Of a DNA stretch of 64,000 bases, positions 32,990 through 46,236 are shown one piece after another. Under the pieces are notes generated by a model, which had not been told where the DNA came from, searched no databases, and was given only the letters and a program-made list of their open reading frames with translations. The DNA lies in contig CM043948.1 in NCBI GenBank assembly GCA_014529385.2, positions 19,710,951 to 19,774,950 on the forward strand, written 5' to 3'. Origin of the DNA: Adiantum capillus-veneris (lineage: Eukaryota > Streptophyta > Polypodiopsida > Polypodiales > Pteridaceae). Position numbers and translations under genes: made by a program. Numbering within the stretch: position 1 is the stretch's first letter; each line of letters opens with the position of its first letter.

Positions 32990-33490
32990 GTTTGGTTCCA
33001 AGGTCCACCACTTGTCCAAGCTAACTCTATTGAAACATAGAGAGAAGCAAAGGTCCACCCCTTGTCTAAGCTAGGGTCCATTGAAACATGGAGAGAAGGA
33101 TGCTCCACCATTTGTCCAAGGTAGGCTCCATTGAAACATGAGGAGAAGCAATGTGCACCATGTCTCCAAGATGCTAGGCTCCATCGAAAAACATTAAACC
33201 CACGATATGTCGTAGATGAGGGGTTTACATTCAAGGTCCACCACTTGTCCAAGCTAACTCTATTGAAACATAGAGAGAAGCAAAGGTCCACCCCTTGTCT
33301 AAGCTAGGGTCCATTGAAACATGGAGAGAAGGATGCTCCACCATTTGTCCAAGGTAGGCTCCATTGAAACATGAGGAGAAGCAATGTGCACCATGTCTCC
33401 AAGATGCTAGGCTCCATCGAAAAACATTAAACCCATGATATGTCGTAGATGAGGGGTTTACATTCAAGGTCCACCACTTGTCCAAGCTAT
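32990..33490 (+). repeat. Local 251 bp duplication between satellite cores
   Basis: Sequence 32990-33240 is repeated at 33241-33490 almost exactly. Both boundaries fall in the core, and the second copy omits the part that normally separates adjacent landmark positions. This spacing (251 bp) is unique in the array. Confidence 0.85.
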
Positions 33491-35812
33491 TATTGGTAGT
33501 AGCCTGAGTGGTTTGGTCTCAAGATTCACCACTTTTCCACTCTATGTCATTATATTAAGAATATGCGCGTGTTAAGGTCCACCACTTGTCCAACCTATAA
33601 GGCTACATCTTAAAGGTTATTCTTTATTACCACTTGGAGTGACCATGATAGGTTTTACATGGGGGTTTGGTTCCAAGGTCCACCACTTGTCCAAGCTAAC
33701 TCTATTGAAACATAGAGAGAAACAAAGGTCCACCACTTGTCCAAGCTAGGGTCCATTGAAACATGGAGAGAATGATGCTCCACCATTTGTCCAAGATAGG
33801 CTCCATTGAAACATGACGAGAAGCAAGCTGCACCATGTCTCCAAGATGCTAGGCTCCATCGAAATACATTAAAACCACGATATTTCGTAGATGAGGGGTT
33901 TACATTCAAGGTCCACCACTTGTCCAAGCTATTATTGCTAGTAGCCTGAGTGGTTTGGTACCAAGATTCACCACTTTTATTAAGAATATGTGGGTGTTAA
34001 GGTCCACCACTTGTCCAGCCTATAAGGCTACATCTTAAAGGTTATTCTTTATTACCACTTGGAGTGACCATGATAGGTTTTACATGGGGGTTTGGTTCCA
34101 AGGTCCACCACTTGTCCAAGCTAACTCTATTGAAACATAGAGAGAAGCAAAGGTCCACCCCTTGTCTAAGCTAGGGTCCATTGAAACATGGAGAGAAGGA
34201 TGCTCCACCATTTGTCCAAGGTAGGCTCCATTGAAACATGAGGAGAAGCAATGTGCACCATGTCTCCAAGATGCTAGGCTCCATCGAAAAACATTAAACC
34301 CACGATATGTCGTAGATGAGGGGTTTACATTCAAGGTCCACCACTTGTCCAAGCTATTATTGCTAGTAGCCTGAGTGGTTTGGTCTCAAGATTCACCACT
34401 TTTCCACTCTATGTCATTATATTAAGAAGATCTGGGTGTTAAGGTCCACCACTTGTCCAACCTATAAGGCTACATCTTAAAGGTTATTCTTTATTACCAC
34501 TTGGAGTGACCATGATAGGTTTTACATGGGGGTTTGGTTCCAAGGTCCACCACTTGTCCAAGCTAACTCTATTGAAACATAGAGAGAAACAAAGGTCCAC
34601 CACTTGTCCAAGCTAGGGTCCATTGAACATGGAGAGAAGGATGCTCCACCATTTGTCCAAGATAGGCTCCATTGAAACATGACGAGAAGCAAGCTGCACC
34701 ATGTCTCCAAGATGCTAGGCTCCATCGAAATACATTAAACCCACGATATTTCGTAGATGAGGGGTTTACATTCAAGGTCCACCACTTGTCCAAGCTATTA
34801 TTGCTAGTAGCCTGAGTGGTTTGGTATCAAGATTCACCACTTTTATTAAGAATATGTGGGTGTTAAGGTCAACCACTTGTCCAACCTATAAGGCTACATC
34901 TTAAAGGTTATTCTTTCTTACTACTTGAAGTGACCATGATAGGTTTTACATGGGGGTTTGGTTCCAAGGTCCACCACTTGTCGAAGCTAACTCTATTGAA
35001 ACATAGAGAGAAGCAAAGGTCCACCCCTTGTCTAAGCTAGGGTCCATTGAAACAAGGAGAGAAGGATGCTCCACCATTTGTCCAAGGTAGGCTCCATTGA
35101 AACATGAGGAGAAGCAATGTGCACCATGTCTCCAAGATGCTAGGCTCCATAGAAAAACATTAAACCCACGATATGTCGTAGATGAGGGGTTTACATTCAA
35201 GGTCCACCACTTGTCCAAGCTATTATTGCTAGTAGCCTGAGTGGTTTGGTCTCAAGATTCACCACTTTTCCACTCTATGTCATTATATTAAGAATATGCG
35301 CGTGTTAAGGTCCACCACTTGTCCAACCTATAAGGCTACATCTTAAAGGTTATTCTTTATTACCACTTGGAGTGACCATGATAGGTTTTACATGGGGGTT
35401 TGGTTCCAAGGTCCACCACTTGTCCAAGCTAACTCTATTGAAACATAGAGAGAAACAAAGGTCCACCACTTGTCCAAGCTAGGGTCCATTGAAACATGGA
35501 GAGAAGGATGCTCCACCATTTGTCCAAGATAGGCTCCATTGAAACATGACGAGAAGCAATATATACAATGTCTCCAAGATGCTAGGCTCCATCGAAATAC
35601 ATTAAACCCACGATATTTCGTAGATGAGGGGTTTACATTCAAGGTCCACCACTTGTCCAAGCTATTATTGCTAGTAGCCTGAGTGGTTTGGTATCAAGAT
35701 TCACCACTTTTATTAAGAATATGTCGGTGTTAAGGTCCACCACTTGTCCAACCTATAAGGCTTCATCTTAAAGGTTATTCTTTCTTACTACTTGGAGTGA
35801 CCATGATAGGTT

Positions 35813-38800
35813 TTACATGGGGGTTTGGTTCCAAGGTCCACCACTTGTCGAAGCTAACTCTATTGAAACATAGAGAGAAGCAAAGGTCCACCCCTTGTCC
35901 AAGCTAGGGTCCATTGAAACATGGAGAGAAGGATGCTCCACCATTTGTCCAAGGTAGGCTCCATTGAAACATGAGGAGAAGCAAGGGGCACCATGTCTCC
36001 AAGATGCTAGGCTCCATCCAAAAACATTAAACCCACGATATGTCGTAGATGAGGGGTTTACATTCAAGGTCCACACTTGTCCAAGCTATTATTGGTAGTA
36101 GCCTGAGTGCTTTGGTCTCAAGATTCACCACTTTTCCACTCTATGTCATTATATTAAGAATATGTGGGTGTTAAGGTCAACCATTTGTCCAACCTATTAG
36201 GCTACATCTTAAAGGTTATTCTTTCTTACTACATGGAGTGACCATGATAGGTTTTACATGGGGGTTTGGTTCCAAGGTCCACCACTTGTCCAAGCTAACT
36301 CTATTGAAACATAGAGAGAAGCAAAGGTCCACCCCTTGTCTAAGCTAGGGTCCATTGAAACATGGAGAGAAGGATGCTCCACCATTTGTCCAAGGTAGGC
36401 TCCATTGAAACATGAGGAGAAGCAATGTGCACCATGTCTCCAAGATGCTAGGCTCCATCGAAAAACATTAAACCAACGATATGTCATAGATGAGGGGTTT
36501 ACATTCAAGGTCCGCCACTTGTCCAAGCTATTATTGCTAGTAGCGTGAGTGGTTTGGTCTCAAGATTCACCACTTTTCCACTCTATGTCATTATATTAAG
36601 AATATGCACGTGTTAAGGTCCACCACTTGTCCAACCTATAAGGCTACATCTTAAAGGTTATTATTTATTACCACTTGGAGTGACCATGATAGGTTTTACA
36701 TGGGGGTTTGGTTCCAAGGTCCACCACTTGTCCAAGCTAACTCTATTGAAACATAGAGAGAAGCAAAGGTCCACCACTTGTCCAAGCTAGGGTCCATTGA
36801 AACATGGAGAGAAGGATGCTCCACCATTTGTCCAAGATAGGCTCCACTGAAACATGACGAGAAGCAATATATACCATGTCTCCAAGATGCTAGGCTCCAT
36901 CGAAATACATTAAACCCACGATATTTCGTAGATGAGGGGTTTACATTCAAGGTCCACCACTTGTCCAAGCTATTATTGCTAGTAGCCTGAGTAGTTTGGT
37001 ATCAAGATTCACCACTTTTATTAAGGATATGTCGGTGTTAAGGTCCACCACTTGTCCAACCTATAAGGCTTCATCTTAAAGGTTATTCTTTTGGACTACT
37101 TGGAGTGACCATGATAGGTTTTACATGGGGGTTTGGTTCCAAGGTCCACCACTTGTCCAAGCTAACTCTATTGAAACATAGAGAGAAGCAAAGGTCCACC
37201 CCTTGTCTAAGCTAGGATCCATTGAAACATGGAGAGAAGGATGCTCCACCATTTCTCCAAGGTAGGCTCCATTGAAACATGAGGAGAAGCAAGGTGCACC
37301 ATGTCTCCAAGATGCTAGTCTCCATCGAAAAACATTAAACCCACGATATGTCGTAGATGAGGGGTGTACATTCAAGGTCCACCACTTGTCCAAGCTATTA
37401 TTGCTAGTAGCCTGAGTGGTTTGGTCTCAAGATTCACCACTTTTCCACTCTATGTCATTATATTAAGAATATGTGCGTGTTAAGGTCCACCACTTGTCCA
37501 ACCTATAAGGCTACATATTACAGGTTATTCTTTATTACCACTTGGACTGACCATGATAGGTTTTACATGGGGGTTTGGTTCCAAGGTCCACCACCTGTCC
37601 AAGCTAACTCTATTGAAACATAGAGAGAAACAAAGGTCCACCACTTGTCCAAGCTAGGGTCCATTGAAACATGGAGAGAAGGATGCTCCACCATTTGTCC
37701 AAGATAGGCTCCATTGAAACATGACGAGAAGCAAGCTGCACCATGTCTCCAAGATGCTAGGCTCCATCGAAATACATTAAACCCACGATATTTCGTAGAT
37801 GAGGGGTTTACATTCAAGGTCCACCACTTGTCCAAGATATTATTGCTAGTAGCCTGAGTAGTTTGGTATCAAGATTCACCACTTTTATTAAGAATATGTG
37901 GGTGTTAAGGTCCACCACTTGTCCAACCTATAAGGCTACATCGTAAAGGTTATTCTTTCTTACTACTTGGAGTGACCATGATAGGTTTTACATGGGGGTT
38001 TGGTTCCAAGGTCCACCACTTGTCCAAGCTAACTCTATTGAAACATAGAGAGAAGCAAAGGTCCACCCCTTGTCTAAGCTAGGGTCCATTGAAACATGGA
38101 GAGAAGGATGCTCCACCATTTGTCCAAGGTAGGCTCCATTGAAACATGAGGAGAAGCAATGTGCACCATGTCTCCAAGATGCTAGGCTCCATAGAAAAAC
38201 ATTAAACCCACGATATGTCGTAGATGAGGGGTTTACATTCAAGGTCCACCACTTGTCCAAGCTATTATTGCTAGTAGCCTGAGTGGTTTGGTCTCAAGAT
38301 TCACCACTTTTCCACTCTATGTCATTATATTAAGAATATGCGCGTGTTAAGGTCCACCACTTGTCCAACCTATAAGGCTACATCTTAAAGTTTATTCTTT
38401 ATTACCACTTGCAGTGACCATGATAGGTTTTACATGGGGGTTTGGTTCCAAGGTCCACCACTTGTCCAAGCTAACTCTATTGAAACATAGAGAGAAACAA
38501 AGGTCCACCACTTGCCCAAGCTAGGGTCCATTGAAACATGGAGAGAACGATGCTCCACCATTTGTCCAAGATAGGATCCATTGAAACATGATGAGAAGCA
38601 AGCTGCACCATGTCTCCAAGATGCTAGGCTCCATAGAAATACATTAAACCCATTATATTTCGTAGATGAGGGGTTTACATTCAAGGTCCACCACTTGTCC
38701 AAGCTATTATTGCTAGTAGCCTGAGTGGTTTGGTCTCAAGTTTCACCACTTTTATTAGGAATATGTGGGTGTTAAGGTCCACCACTTGTCCAACCTATAA

Positions 38801-38854
38801 GGCTACATCTTAAAGGTTATTCTTTCTTACTACTTGGAGTGACCATGACAGGTT
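35813..38854 (+). repeat. 3,042 bp higher-order repeat, copy 1
   Basis: Seven monomers of 441, 442, 425, 442, 425, 442 and 425 bp (types G, G, K, G, K, G, K). Diagnostic variants: the first monomer has a 2 bp shortened core (GGTCCACACTTGTCC, about 36067) and the second has a CGTGAGTGG variant near 36544. Confidence 0.92.
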
Positions 38855-41800
38855 TTACATGGGGGTTTGGTTCCAAGGTCCACCACTTGTCGAAGCTAAC
38901 TCTATTGAAACATAGAGAGAAGCAAAGGTCCACCCCTTGTCCAAGCTAGGGTCCATTGAAACATGGAGAGAAGGATGCTCCACCATTTGTCCAAGGTAGG
39001 CTTCATTGAAACATGAGGAGAAGCAAGGTGCACCATGTCTCCAAGATGCTAGGCTCCATCCAAAAACATTAAACCCACGATATGTCGTAGATGAGGGGTT
39101 TACATTCAAGGTCCACACTTGTCCAAGCTATTATTGGTAGTAGCCTGAGTGGTTTGGTCTCAGGATTCACCACTTTTCCACTCTATGTCATTATATTAAG
39201 AATATGTGGGTGTTAAGGTCAACCACTTGTCCAACCTATAAGGCTACATCTTAAAGGTTATTCTTTCTTACTACTTGGAGTGACCATGATAGGTTTTACA
39301 TGGGGGTTTGCTTCCAAGGTCCACCACTTGTCCAAGCTAACTCTATTGAAACATAGAGAGAAGCAAAGGTCCACCCCTTGTCTAAGCTAGGGTCCATTGA
39401 AACATGGAGAGAAGGATGCTCCACCATTTGTCCAAGGTAGGCTCCATTGAAACATGAGGAGAAGCAATGTGCACCATGTCTCCAAGATGCTAAGCTCCAT
39501 CGAAAAACATTAAACCAACGATATGTCGTAGATGAGGGGTTTACATTCAAGGTCCACCACTTGTCCAAGCTATTATTGCTAGTAGCGTGAGTGGTTTGGT
39601 CTCAAGATTCACCACTTTTCCACTCTATGTCATTATATTAAGAATATGCACGTGTTAAGGTCCACCACTTGTCCAACCTATAAGGCTACATCTTAAAGCT
39701 TATTCTTTATTACCACATGGAGTGACCATGATAGGTTTTACATGGGGGTTTGGTTCCAAGGTCCGCCACTTGTCCAAGCTAACTCTATTGAAACATAGAG
39801 AGAAACAAAGGTCCACCACTTGTCTAAGCTAGGGTCCATTGAAACATGGAGAGAAGGATGCTCCACCATTTGTCCAAGATAGGCTCCATTGAAACATGAC
39901 GAGAAGCAATATATACCATGTCTCCAAGATGCTAGGGTCCATCGAAATACATTAAACCCACGATATTTCTTAGATGAGGGGTTTAAATTCAAGGTCCACC
40001 ACTTGTCCAAGCTATTATTGCTAGTAGCCTGAGTGGTTTGGTATCAAGATTCACCACTTTTATTAAGAATATGTCGGTGTTAAGGTCCACCACTTGTCCA
40101 ACCTATAAGGCTACATCTTAAAGGTTATTCTTTCTTACTACTTGGAGTGACCATGATAGGTTTTACATGGGGGTTTGGTTCCAAGGTCCACCACTTGTCT
40201 AAGCTAACTCTATTGAAACATAGAGAGAAGCAAAGGTCCACCCCTTGTCTAAGCTAGGATCCATTGAAACATGGAGAGAAGGATGCTCCACCATTTGTCC
40301 AAGGTAGGCTCCATTGAAACATGAGGAGAAGCAAGGTGCACCATGTCTCCAAGATGCTAGGCTCCATCGGAAAACATTAAACCCACGATATGTCGTAGAT
40401 GAGGGGTGTACATTCAAGGTCCACCACTTGTCCAAGCTATTATTGCTAGTAGCCTGAGTGGTTTGGTCTCAAGATTCACCACTTTTCCACTCTATGTCAT
40501 TATATTAAGAATATGCGCGTGTTAAGGTCCACCACTTGTCCAACCTATAAGGCTACATATTAAAGGTTATTCTTTATTACCACTTGGAGTGACCATGATA
40601 GGTTTTACATGGGGGTTTGGTTCCAAGGTCCACCACTTGTCCAAGCTAACTCTATTGAAACATAGAGAGAAACAAAGGTCCACCACTTGTCCAAGATAGG
40701 ATCCATTGAAACATGGACAGAAGGATGCTCCACCATTTGTCCAAGATAGGCTCCATTGAAACATGACGAGAAGCAAGCTACACCATGTCTCCAAGATGCT
40801 AGGCTCCATCGAAATACATTAAACCCACGATATTTCGTAGATGAGGGGTTTACATTCAAGGTCCACCACTTGTCCAAGCTATTATTGCTAGTAGCCTGAG
40901 TAGTTTGGTATCAAGATTCACCACTTTTATTAAGAATATGTGGGTGTTAAGGTCCACCACTTGTCCAACCTATAAGGCTACATCGTAAAGGTTATTCTTT
41001 CTTACTACTTGGAGTGACCATGATAGGTTTTACATGGGGGTTTGGTTCCAAGGTCCACCACTTGTCCAAGCTAACTCTATTGAAACATAGAGAGAAGCAA
41101 AGGTCCACCCCTTGTCTAAGCTAGGGTCCATTGAAACATGGAGAGAAGGATGCTCCACCATTTGTCCAAGGTAGGCTCCATTGAAACATGAGGAGAAGCA
41201 ATGTGCACCATGTCTCCAAGATGCTAGGCTCCATCGAAAAACATTAAACCCACGATATGTCGTAGATGAGGGGTTTACATTCAAGGTCCACCACTTTTCC
41301 AAGCTATTATTGGTAGTAGCTTGAGTGGTTTGGTCTCAAGATTCACCACTTTTCCACTCTATGTCATTATATTAAGAATATGCGCGTGTTAAGGTCCACC
41401 ACTTGTCCAACCTATAAGGCTACATCTTAAAGGTTATTCTTTATTACCACTTGGAGTGACCATGATAGGTTTTACGTGGGGGTTTGGTTCCAAGGTCCAC
41501 CACTTGTCCAAGCTAACTCTATTGAAACATAGAGAGAAACAAAGGTCCACCACTTGTCCAAGCTAGGGTCCATTGAAACATGGAGAGAAGGATGCTCCAC
41601 CATTTGTCCAAGATAGGCTCCATTGAAACATGACGAGAAGCAAGCTGCACCATGTCTCCAAGATGCTAGGCTCCATCGAAATACATTAAACCCACCATAT
41701 TTCGTAGATGAGGGGTTTACATTCAAGGTCCACCACTTGTCCAAGCTGTTATTGCTAGTAGCCTGAGTGGTTTGGTCTCAAGATTCACCACTTTTATTAA

Positions 41801-41896
41801 GAATATGTGGGTGTTAAGGTCCACCACTTGTCCAACCTATAAGGCTACATCTTAAAGGTTATTCTTTCTTACTACTTGGAGTGACCATGATAGGTT
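38855..41896 (+). repeat. 3,042 bp higher-order repeat, copy 2
   Basis: The same seven monomer lengths in the same order as 35813-38854. It shares the shortened core (about 39110) and the CGTGAGTGG variant (about 39586) at exactly the matching places. A third copy begins at 41897 and again shows the shortened core at about 42152 before the array ends. Confidence 0.92.
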
Positions 41897-42205
41897 TTAC
41901 ATGGGGGTTTGGTTCCAAGGTCCACCACTTGTCCAAGCTAACTCTATTGAAACATAGAGAGAAGCAAAGGTCCACCCCTTGTCTAAGCTAGGGTCCATTG
42001 AAACATGGAGAGAAGGATGCTCCACCATTTGTCCAAGGTAGGCTCCATTGAATCATGAGGAGAATCAAGGTGCACCATGTCTCCAAGATGCTAGGCTCCA
42101 TCCAAAAACATTAAACCCACGATATGTCATAGATGAGGGGTTTACATTCAAGGTCCACACTTGTCCAAGCTATTATTGGTAGTAGCCTGAGTGGTTTGGT
42201 CTGAG

Positions 42206-44340
42206 TAACCCCCCTGCACCCCCCCCCCCCTCCAGGTCTTCTTTACGTTGAATGTGATACAAAAATGTAACATGTAGATGTAATTGTTGTTGCAAGGATT
42301 TCTAGTGCATGATCTTTATTGGAGCTTCTTCATGTGTGTTCTCTACAACCTATTGTTTCCTTAGCTTTCACTCCCTGGATTTAGAAAATTTTCTAGACTT
42401 GTCATTGGGTATAGTAAATGCTATTTTCTTAGCCTACAACAACTAATCCATTTGGCCATGACATCTTTCTAGTTGAATGGTATCTGCATATTTCATTTGA
42501 ATAGAGCATAAGATAAAATAGAGGATGCTATATTGCTTTAAGCTATTTTTTTACTTTTGTAATGATCTAGATTGCATTTTTTCATATGCAATGTTTGTTA
42601 TTGTGAATAAGAAGTAGGTTAAATGAGAGATGATATTTACTAAAGAGTGACATTGATGAATGTTTAACAGAGCTACAAAGATTTTGTTTCTTGAATACAA
42701 TATTAATTAGAAAAGGTATAGTGACTTGTACCCCGACTTTTATTTCATCAAGTACATGAAAACTTGTGCGTGAAAGTTATTATATTTGCAATTATGGGTT
42801 ATTATGGTGTCTTTCTAGAACTTAATTTATGAAAAAAGATCCACACATTTTTGTTGAGCATGAGAATGTTCCTCTATTTACAAGGAATAATCACCCACAT
42901 TTCCATCTCAAAATCATGGATAGCTTGCAAGAGAGAGGGTTGAAACATATTGATTTGTGGGTAAATGGCACCATGTTTTTAATTGATCCAATTAATAATC
43001 AGCTTTGATACAAGCCAACACATGAATTACAAAGGCTATAAAAACTAGTAATTGGAATGTTCCAGGTCAAATGAAAATTGCTAGAACCTTTACTGGTCTT
43101 CTCCTTCGCTTCATGGTATTGGGTATATTTTGAGACAACTTGTGAGTATGTCTATACCAAATGCAAGAGCTACATGGAGGCCACTTTCACCTTCTAAATT
43201 TGGGTCTAGAAAGGGCTCCACAATGCACTAACTTGCTAGCCCTTAGGAAAAATATATTTGGAATTGTAGAAGAATATCATGTCATTTGTGAGTTATTCTA
43301 AAGACTTCCCTTTGTAAAGGAGATTTCCAACATCATAGTGGAATACTTGGAGTATATCTGTGAAGCATTCTACACTCTGTCACTCAATACAAGGATCATA
43401 ATGATGACCCCCCTGTAAGGAAGAAGATATTCAATATTAAACAAATTGTCACATCCACTTCACAATAGCAAGCTCTGACTATTCTAAACTCATTATTCAG
43501 CATGTGACATTGTATCTACACTTAGGGATGTAAATGTATATCCTTATGGAAGAAAACAAGTTGTAGTAGTGCTTCATTTAAGTATAAAGGACCAATTTTC
43601 TAGTGCCTAAATGCTAATACTCTTCCCTTTCAATGTTTTATTTTTAAAATTAAGCACATCTCATGCATGCACTTTGAATGCCCCCTTTTAAGTTGGATGC
43701 ATGGAGACCCATCCATAGAAATGTAAAGTTTTTGTTATCCATTCACCTTCTCAGTCATTTTTAATTTTTATCTCCATAGATCTGATCTTTGACCTTGTCT
43801 CTATTGCTAAAACAAATATACTAAAAAGCCTAAAATATAGATACAAGAAATGGATCATAACTCTTGTTTGAATAGCAAAATCAATGCTGACAACATATCG
43901 AGGAACAATGGAGAGGTTACAACAAGTAATATTCTTATTTCTTTGTTGCACACATGAAGAACAAAAACTCCTTTTAAAGTGTAGAAAGAGAACCAGTGTC
44001 TGTTATTCTTTCTTTTCTGATGTAAGTGATCTACAAAAGGAGCAACATTCTTTACATCTAATCTATAAGCTAAAAAAAAAATTATCACAAGGAGAAGCAT
44101 TCTTTATATTTAACCTGTAAGCTAAATTTGCATAATATTATATTTAGTCAAGTACACCAAAATCTGAATACATAAATGTTCCTTAAAAATGAGGAAAATA
44201 ATAGAGAAAATGAACCATAGAAGAAAGAGGTCCGAAACAATACCTTACTGTACGAGTCATCCATTAGCAGTAGTAAGGAGACAACATGTGTTCTTCAATA
44301 GAAATTAAAGTGTAAAAACAACATAAAAAACAAGCTCTTT
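42206..44340. other. AT-rich DNA without a recognised gene
   Basis: Starts with a C-rich tract (42208-42232) at the edge of the satellite. Several small open frames on both strands match nothing. If the ParB/SET gene has further 5' exons they could lie here or beyond, but I could not identify one. Confidence 0.45.
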
Positions 44341-44368
44341 ACAAGCTACCAAAGAGAATGTCTTTAAA

Positions 44369-44548
44369 TTGGTTGAGATTAATGCAGTTAGGATTAGAGT
44401 TAGGAGAGCACCAAGAGCAAGGATAGTCAAAGCTTATAAAGAAGACGACCATGATGCTCAAGGAAACAAAGCTCGCTCATGGCTAGAGTTAGCATATGCA
44501 ACTAAAATAGAGGAAAATGAATGGAAAATAGCACAACTAAAGTTGTGA
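44369..44548 (+). other. Possible short exon or coding remnant
   Basis: An open stretch without its own in-frame start: KLVEINAVRIRVRRAPRAR, then a mixed charged segment, ending ENEWKIAQLKL and TGA at 44546-44548. Composition looks protein-like compared with surroundings. No family recognised and no splice signals verified. Confidence 0.25.
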
Positions 44549-44645
44549 AAAATCACATCTACATTTAATTTAATGTACTAAGAGCTATTTTCTTTTAAAA
44601 ATAGTGAGATTTTTAAGGGACTTGTGGAGAAAAAATTAGATATAA

Positions 44646-45587
44646 TGTTAGTAGCAAGCTAACTCGGATACCATTTTTTGGAGCTCTCATTGTAAAAACA
44701 CTTATTATTTTGATAAATCATGAATATTATAACTCATTTTTTACGGATAAACTTTGTAATTGATGAGCTAGGGCTAGAAGCTTCCAGATTGTATCAACCT
44801 ATCTTTACCCATCTTTAGTTAGAGCTCCCAGATTATTAGTTTTGACCACCAAAAACCTTGGCTAAGGTATAAAAGCCAATTTTTGTAAGTATTTTCAAAT
44901 TTTGGATAATGAAATACACAGCGTGAGCTAACGGCACTCACTTCTCTCCTTCTCGCGCTTCCTACTCCCTCCCCAATTGTCACATTACAGTCGCGTCTGT
45001 TTCATTGCAACAGCAGGTAAGAGCTCTACGCATTGACGTAAGCATTTCACGATATTTTGTAGCTTTTGACGTCACTGACCTGCAGCCTAGTCTCATCATA
45101 AGTAGAAATTTACACTTCAAAATCAAAAACTAAGCATAGGCGGGGTATTGGGGCATCATTGCTAAGCATTTAGATGCATTCTGTGTCGAAAACGACTAAG
45201 TCAAAAATCCATTGTTGTTAATAATCGTGATTTTTGCAATTGACTTCCTAAATGGGGATTTGAGACCATAATCATGTGTGCTTAGGTCTTAGAAACATGT
45301 CCTAGAAGTTTAGTTACGTTTGGATGTCATTTGATGCTGTAACGAATGTGATTTGTTTGCCGATGAGTGATTGGCTTTTGGTGATTTTCGTCACTTGAGT
45401 GTAGCTTGAGTTGGATGCAAGTTGTTTGTTGTTTTCCAAGAAATTGACCACCTCTTGTAGCCTCTATGCACTAGTCACATCAGCTTTGTCCCATGGATTG
45501 ACAATTTAATCATGGTTCTCGCTAAATCTTCAATAAGATAGGAGTGAGGTTAGACACCCATCCCACATTTGGCACCACTAACCGGGA
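44646..45587 (+). other. Candidate LTR with TATA box and primer-site-like end
   Basis: TGTTAG at 44646 could open an LTR. A TATA box GGTATAAAAGCC is at 44868-44874, a CT-rich start region follows, and the putative end CCCACA at 45567 is followed by TTTGGCACCACTAACCGGGA (45568-45587), placed as a gypsy-type primer site. No second LTR or pol is seen downstream on this strand, so it would be a truncated or solo copy. The start is a guess. Confidence 0.35.
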
Positions 45588-46236
45588 TCGAAGAGACCTA
45601 AACTAGGGAAAAACACGAGCATATTGTGAAGTTATCCTTTAACTTCCTCTAGGATCTCCTAGAGTTATAACTTTTGTTTAGAACCGCATAGCTTAAAATT
45701 GTCGTCTTTTGCTGTGTAGAGGTAGCTTGGAGGTAAGTTGTATTTGCCGAGTGCCTTTAGGATTATAGGATTGTAGAACTAGATTAGTACTTTGAGGATG
45801 ATTGATAGACGAGAGAAGTCTTAAGATCAATGCTCAGAAAACCATAAAAAACGAGAAAACGAGTGTTTGTGGACACTTTCCATAACCCCATTGCATGAGA
45901 ACCTAGGAGTAGGGTTCTGGATGCATGACAAGGTGACTAATGTGTGTCCCTTGTATAGGTGGAGGATTCACTCACTGTGTCAGATTCTGAACTTCTTGGC
46001 TTAAGTGGTGAATACTTTTCTCCATCCAGACTTCGGGTGTTTGGGTGGCTATAGAAAGCCGTGTTTTTTTTGCATCTTTCTCTACCAACTATCTCGTGTA
46101 AATAATTTCTTTCTCTTTAACTGTAGGTCGGCGCCTTCAACTATCAATTCCAGCTCATCTCGGGTGAAAGTGATACAACTCTCTCTAATATCATGGTGGC
46201 AAAAGTTGTCTCGTTTGACAAAAAGTCTACCGGTCG
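45588..46236. other. No recognised feature
   Basis: Leader-like sequence after the candidate LTR. Short frames only. Confidence 0.35.

Larger units (their letters stand above)
31990..42205 (+). repeat. Hierarchical satellite array, about 10.2 kb
   Basis: The core AAGGTCCACCACTTGTCC and close variants recur throughout. Sub-repeats of about 51 bp pair the core with CCATTGAAACATGGAGAG. These form monomers of 425 bp (K type) and 442 bp (G type); G carries 17 extra bases, CCACTCTATGTCATTAT. From about 33655 the landmark CATGGGGGTTTGG repeats at 33655, 34080, 34522, 34946, 35388, 35813, 36254, 36696, 37121 and so on to 41897. K and G alternate, giving an 867 bp dimer except where two G monomers are adjacent. 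The left edge (32.0-33.2 kb) is irregular; the right edge stops abruptly in a C-rich tract at 42206. The roughly 90-codon minus-strand frame in each monomer is a by-product. Confidence 0.97.

Noticed and set aside
32158-41744. A roughly 90-codon minus-strand open frame (MDKWWTLNVNPSS type) present in nearly every satellite monomer, which could be taken as a tandem gene family.
   Set aside because: The frame is inherited by repetition of near-identical DNA. It has Trp/Ser-rich composition tracking the core repeat, no recognisable domain, no splice or promoter signal, and substitutions do not look biased towards synonymous change.
24100-42205. Regular repeats with a constant core, superficially like a CRISPR array.
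   Set aside because: The spacers are also repeated, the units are 50-450 bp, the DNA is clearly eukaryotic and there are no cas genes. It is a satellite.
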